36,150 nt of DNA from assembly GCA_021732175.1 (NCBI GenBank), contig JAKFVP010000553.1, positions 1 to 36,150 on the forward strand, written 5' to 3'. A program made the position numbers and the translations under genes. A model generated the notes under the pieces. That model was given only the letters and a program-made list of their open reading frames with translations. It did no database searches and was not told where the DNA came from. Below, in pieces: positions 27,818 through 36,150 of the stretch. The stretch's first letter is position 1; every line of letters starts with the position of its first letter. The DNA comes from Bradyrhizobium sp. GTDB taxonomy: Bacteria; Pseudomonadota; Alphaproteobacteria; Rhizobiales; Xanthobacteraceae.

Positions 27818-29251
27818 CTAACCTGGAAACTCTGCGATGCCGAATTGCATCTTTTTGGGTAGCGGCGGCGAATGGCGCGACCGGACCAGCGGCCCGATCA
27901 CCGCCAGCGTCGCAAACAACAACGCGATCTCGATGTGGTAGACGATGCTGTAGCCGGTCGCGGGCGTGGCGAGCGCCGGGCCGAGTTGACCGTGTCCTGC
28001 CATCGACGACATCACGTCGCGGATCGCGCCGCCGCCGGCGATCGCAAGACCCGCGGCGGTCGCCTGCACGGCGCCCCAGGCGCCGAGTGCGAGCCCGTTC
28101 TCACCATTCTGCGCCAGGCCCATTGCCGCCGTTAGCGTGCCGACGGCAAAGAGACCGCCGCCAAATCCGATCAGCGTGGTGCCGATCCGGAACAGCAGCG
28201 GCGACACCAGCGGCGCGGAGAAGATCACGGCCGAGAACGCGATCAGGCCGGCGAGCGCGCCGAGCGCCGCGACACGGTAGGGGTCAGCGCCCTTGCTGAG
28301 CCGGCGCGCGGAGATCGCAAAGCCTGCGAGCGTCCCCGCCGCGAACAACGCGGTAAGCGCGGTGGTTTCGCCGACGCTGAGATGCAGGATTTCCGCGCCA
28401 TAGGGCTCAAGCAGGATGTCCTGCATGGTGAATCCAGCCGTACCGAGGCCGACCGCCAGCAACACGCGCGGCGATCCGCCGGACTGCCGAAAACTCTGCC
28501 AGGACTCCTTGAACCGCGGCCGCGCACGGTTTGCGGCCGTCCGCGACGGATCGCGCGCCTCCTGCTTCCACAGCGCGATGATGTTGAGCAGCATCTGCGC
28601 CACCGCTGCGCCCTGCACCACCTGAATCAGGCGTTTTTCGCTGAAATCCGCCAGCAGCGCACCGAAGCACAACGCGCTGGCCATCATGCCGAGCATCAGC
28701 ATCACATAAAGGAAGGCGACGACCCGCGGCCTCGACGCATCCGGCGCAATATCGGTCGCAAGCGACAAACCGGCCGTCTGCGTCGTGTGCAGCCCGGCGC
28801 CGACCAGCAGGAATGAAAGCGCCGCGCCGATCCGGCCCGCGATGACCTGCTCGGGCCCATCGAGCGACAACACCAGCAGCGCAAACGGCATGATCGCGAG
28901 CCCGCCGAACTGCAGCAGCGTGCCCATCCAGATATAGGGCACCCGCCGCCAGCCCAGCACCGAACGATGATTGTCGGAGCGGAAGCCGATCAGGACGCGG
29001 AACGGCGCGAATACCAGCGGCAGCGCCACCATCAGCGCCACCAGCCAGCTCGGCACATTGAGCTCGACGATCATCACGCGGTTGAGCGTGCCGTTGAGCA
29101 GCACCACCGACATGCCGACCGACACCTGGAACAGCGAAAGTCGCATCAGCCGCGACAGCGGCAGCTCTTTCGTCGCCGCATCGGCAAACGGCAGGAACCG
29201 CGACGACAGCCGCATCCAGCTTTGTGCCAGCGATGGTGTGGCGCGTGTCAC
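27818..29251 (-). CDS. lhaA: Light-harvesting complex assembly / bacteriochlorophyll delivery protein, PucC/LhaA MFS family
   Basis: LSLFQVSVGMSVVLLNGTLNRVMIVELNVPSWLVALMVALPLVFAPFRVLIGFRSDNHRSVLGWRRVPYIWMG signature. Confidence 0.93.
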   Translation of the reverse strand: MTRATPSLAQSWMRLSSRFLPFADAATKELPLSRLMRLSLFQVSVGMSVVLLNGTLNRVMIVELNVPSWLVALMVALPLVFAPFRVLIGFRSDNHRSVLGWRRVPYIWMGTLLQFGGLAIMPFALLVLSLDGPEQVIAGRIGAALSFLLVGAGLHTTQTAGLSLATDIAPDASRPRVVAFLYVMLMLGMMASALCFGALLADFSEKRLIQVVQGAAVAQMLLNIIALWKQEARDPSRTAANRARPRFKESWQSFRQSGGSPRVLLAVGLGTAGFTMQDILLEPYGAEILHLSVGETTALTALFAAGTLAGFAISARRLSKGADPYRVAALGALAGLIAFSAVIFSAPLVSPLLFRIGTTLIGFGGGLFAVGTLTAAMGLAQNGENGLALGAWGAVQATAAGLAIAGGGAIRDVMSSMAGHGQLGPALATPATGYSIVYHIEIALLFATLAVIGPLVRSRHSPPLPKKMQFGIAEFPG

Positions 29252-29948
29252 GACGGCAGAAGCTCCACGGCATGCGATTTGTAGAAACCACTGGAAACCC
29301 GGCGGCTCCGGCCGAAGGTCCAGCCTTCGATCTCAGGGGCATCGATCAGCAGACGGCGCAAGCGCTGCTCGGCGACCGGCTCCACCGCCGGCGCACGGTT
29401 GCCGCGCGGGAACGCCCGGCCGATGGCATGCATCACGGCGAGCGCCGGCGTCTTCGGAGCGAACGTCATCATGAGTGAATGCGACGTCCGCGCTGTCAGG
29501 TTCGCGACGATGCGGGCGACGTCATCCGGGCGGTAGTGGATGACGGAATCCATCGCGACGACGAAATCGAACCGCCCGAGCCTGGGATCGAGCATGTCGC
29601 CGGCCAGGAAGCGGATCGCCCGCGGACTGATATCGACGGGAATGCGCTTGCCCGCGATCTCGATCAGGGTCGGCGAGATATCGACGGCGACGACATCGGC
29701 GCCGCGCCGCGCTGCGTCGATCGACAGCGCACCGGTGCCGCAACCGGCATCGAGAAGCCGCGCGCCGCGCAGATCCTGCGGTAGCCACGACATCAGCGTG
29801 TTGCGCATTTCGTCGCGGCCGGCGCGGACGCTGGCGCGAATGCGTCCCACAGGTGCGTCCGACGTCAGCCGCGACCATGCGGCCACTGCGGTACGGTCGA
29901 AATAGGTTTCGATCTCGCTTCTTCGTTCCAGATAGTGCGCTGTCGTCA

Positions 29949-29949
<1 letters not shown>
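29248..29949 (-). CDS. bchM: Magnesium protoporphyrin IX methyltransferase
   Basis: SAM motif ARLLDAGCGTGALSIDAARRGADVVAVDISPTLI; YFDRTAVAAWSRLTSDAPVGRIRASVRAGR. Confidence 0.95.
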
Positions 29950-34417
<4,468 letters not shown>

Positions 34418-34418
34418 G

Positions 34419-35969
34419 TCAGCGGCCGAAATGCGCCTTGGCATCGTACAGCGTCTCGATCGTTATCAGGGCAACGTCCCGCTCCTGCGCGAAACGTTCG
34501 GTATTCCGGCGCGCCTTGCCGCGCACGAAGAAAGGAATCTTGTGAAGCTCCTGCTCGGCATCCTTGGCCCAGCGAATTTCGGACGAGGCTGCCACGCTCG
34601 GCGCCACCGCCACGACCGAGGGTTCGACAGGCTTTTGTCCGAGATGGGACGGCGCGGTGTCGTTGAATTCGACGTCCTCGCGGAACATGCCGAGCAGATG
34701 CTCTTCAAGGCCCATCATCAGCGGATGAACCCAGGTGTCGAAGATCACGTTTGCGCCTTCGAAACCCATCTGCGGCGAGTAGCGCGCGGGATAGTCCTGC
34801 ACATGAGTCGGCGCCGAGATCACCGCGCAGGGAATGCCGAGGCGTTTTGCGATATGGCGTTCCATCTGGGTGCCGAGCACGAGTTCTGGCTGCAGGGCGC
34901 TGACCCTCGCCTCCACCTCGAGATAATCGTCGGTGATCAGCGGCTCCACGCCATAGAGCGCCGCGGCTTCCCTGATCTCGCGCGCGAATTCGCGGCTGTA
35001 GGTGCCGAGCCCGACGACATCGAAGCCGAGTTCGCGCGAAGCGACGCGCGCAGCCGCTACGACATGCGTGGCGTCGCCGAAGATGAAGACGCGCTTGCCG
35101 GTGAGATAAGTCGAGTCGACTGACCGCGAGTACCACGGCAGGCGCGTCTCGGCCCGCGCCAGCGCGCCGGCCGGATCGACATCGGCGAGCTTCGCGACTT
35201 CGGCAATGAACTCGCGTGTCGCGGCGACGCCGATCGGAATCGTGCGAGTAAAGGGCTGATTGAACGTGCGCTGCAGCCATTGCGCGGTAGCGAGCGCGAT
35301 TTCGGGATACAGCACGATATTAAAATCCGCCTCGGGCAGCCGTGCGATATCGGCTGGGGTAGCGTTCCATGGCGCGACTACATTGATATCGATTCCAAGG
35401 TCCACAACCTGCCTGGTCACTTCCGCGAGGTCATCGCGGTGACGAAACCCGAGGGCCGTCGGACCAAGCAGATTGCAGACTGGCCGCGCTCCCGTTCCCT
35501 CCTCACGGCGGGGGACGCCTCTCGGGAGGGTTTTGCAGAGCGCACGCGCAAGACGGAAGAAGGTTTCCGAAGCTCCCCAGTTTTCCTTGCGCTGATAGGA
35601 GGGAAGCTCGAGCGGGACCACGGGAATCGGCAGCTGCAGCGCTTGCGCAAGGCCGGCGGGATCGTCCTGGATCAGCTCGGCGGTGCAGGAGGCGCCGACC
35701 AGCATCGCCGACGGATTGAAGCGCTCGTAAGCCTCTGAAATCGCCGATTGCAACAACTGTGCGGTGTCGCCGCCGAGGTCGCGCGCCTGGAAGGTGGTGT
35801 AGGTGACCGGCGGACGGCGGTCGCGGCGTTCGATCATGGTGAACAGCAGATCGGCGTAGGTATCGCCCTGCGGGGCGTGCAGCACGTAGTGAACGTCGCG
35901 CATGGCGGTCGCGATACGCATGGCGCCGACATGCGGGGGTCCTTCATATGTCCAGACCGTCAGCTGCAT
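34419..35969 (-). CDS. bchB: Dark-operative protochlorophyllide reductase subunit B
   Basis: [50 protein letters not shown]-terminal [30 protein letters not shown]. Confidence 0.97.
   Translation of the reverse strand: MQLTVWTYEGPPHVGAMRIATAMRDVHYVLHAPQGDTYADLLFTMIERRDRRPPVTYTTFQARDLGGDTAQLLQSAISEAYERFNPSAMLVGASCTAELIQDDPAGLAQALQLPIPVVPLELPSYQRKENWGASETFFRLARALCKTLPRGVPRREEGTGARPVCNLLGPTALGFRHRDDLAEVTRQVVDLGIDINVVAPWNATPADIARLPEADFNIVLYPEIALATAQWLQRTFNQPFTRTIPIGVAATREFIAEVAKLADVDPAGALARAETRLPWYSRSVDSTYLTGKRVFIFGDATHVVAAARVASRELGFDVVGLGTYSREFAREIREAAALYGVEPLITDDYLEVEARVSALQPELVLGTQMERHIAKRLGIPCAVISAPTHVQDYPARYSPQMGFEGANVIFDTWVHPLMMGLEEHLLGMFREDVEFNDTAPSHLGQKPVEPSVVAVAPSVAASSEIRWAKDAEQELHKIPFFVRGKARRNTERFAQERDVALITIETLYDAKAHFGR

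Positions 35970-36150
<181 letters not shown>

Overview
This looks like a chromosomal segment of a photosynthetic Bradyrhizobium or close relative (GC-rich, bradyrhizobial intergenic repeats, photosynthesis genes); the taxon is inferred, not searched. The left part (1-21 kb) holds ordinary housekeeping and transport genes: an SDR C-terminus, a GFA-family protein, a site-2 protease with a small tail-anchored neighbour, an SGNH hydrolase, an orphan Liv-type binding protein, AMP nucleosidase, an iron-uptake cluster (79-aa ORF, TonB-dependent receptor, PKHD hydroxylase, ExbB, ExbD, TonB; minus strand), a sulfatase divergent from a TetR regulator, and a complete LivKHMGF ABC transporter. A tRNA-Gln(CTG) gene then marks the edge of a photosynthesis gene cluster that fills 21.4-36.15 kb on the minus strand: bchN(partial)-bchB-bchH-bchL-bchM-lhaA-puhA-puhB-puhC-orf101-acsF-puhE-hemA-hemF. 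These genes are tightly packed with 1-4 bp overlaps. The best leads are candidate Irr/ICE-like iron-control sites (12-bp TTAGAACGnTTA direct repeats upstream of the receptor, and a near-palindrome overlapping the exbB start), a perfect 9-bp inverted repeat between tetR and the sulfatase gene, the uncharacterised 101-aa ORF in the puh-acsF block, aerobic hemF at the end of the PGC, and the tRNA at the PGC border. I found no CRISPR array, transposase, prophage or clearly new multi-gene system.
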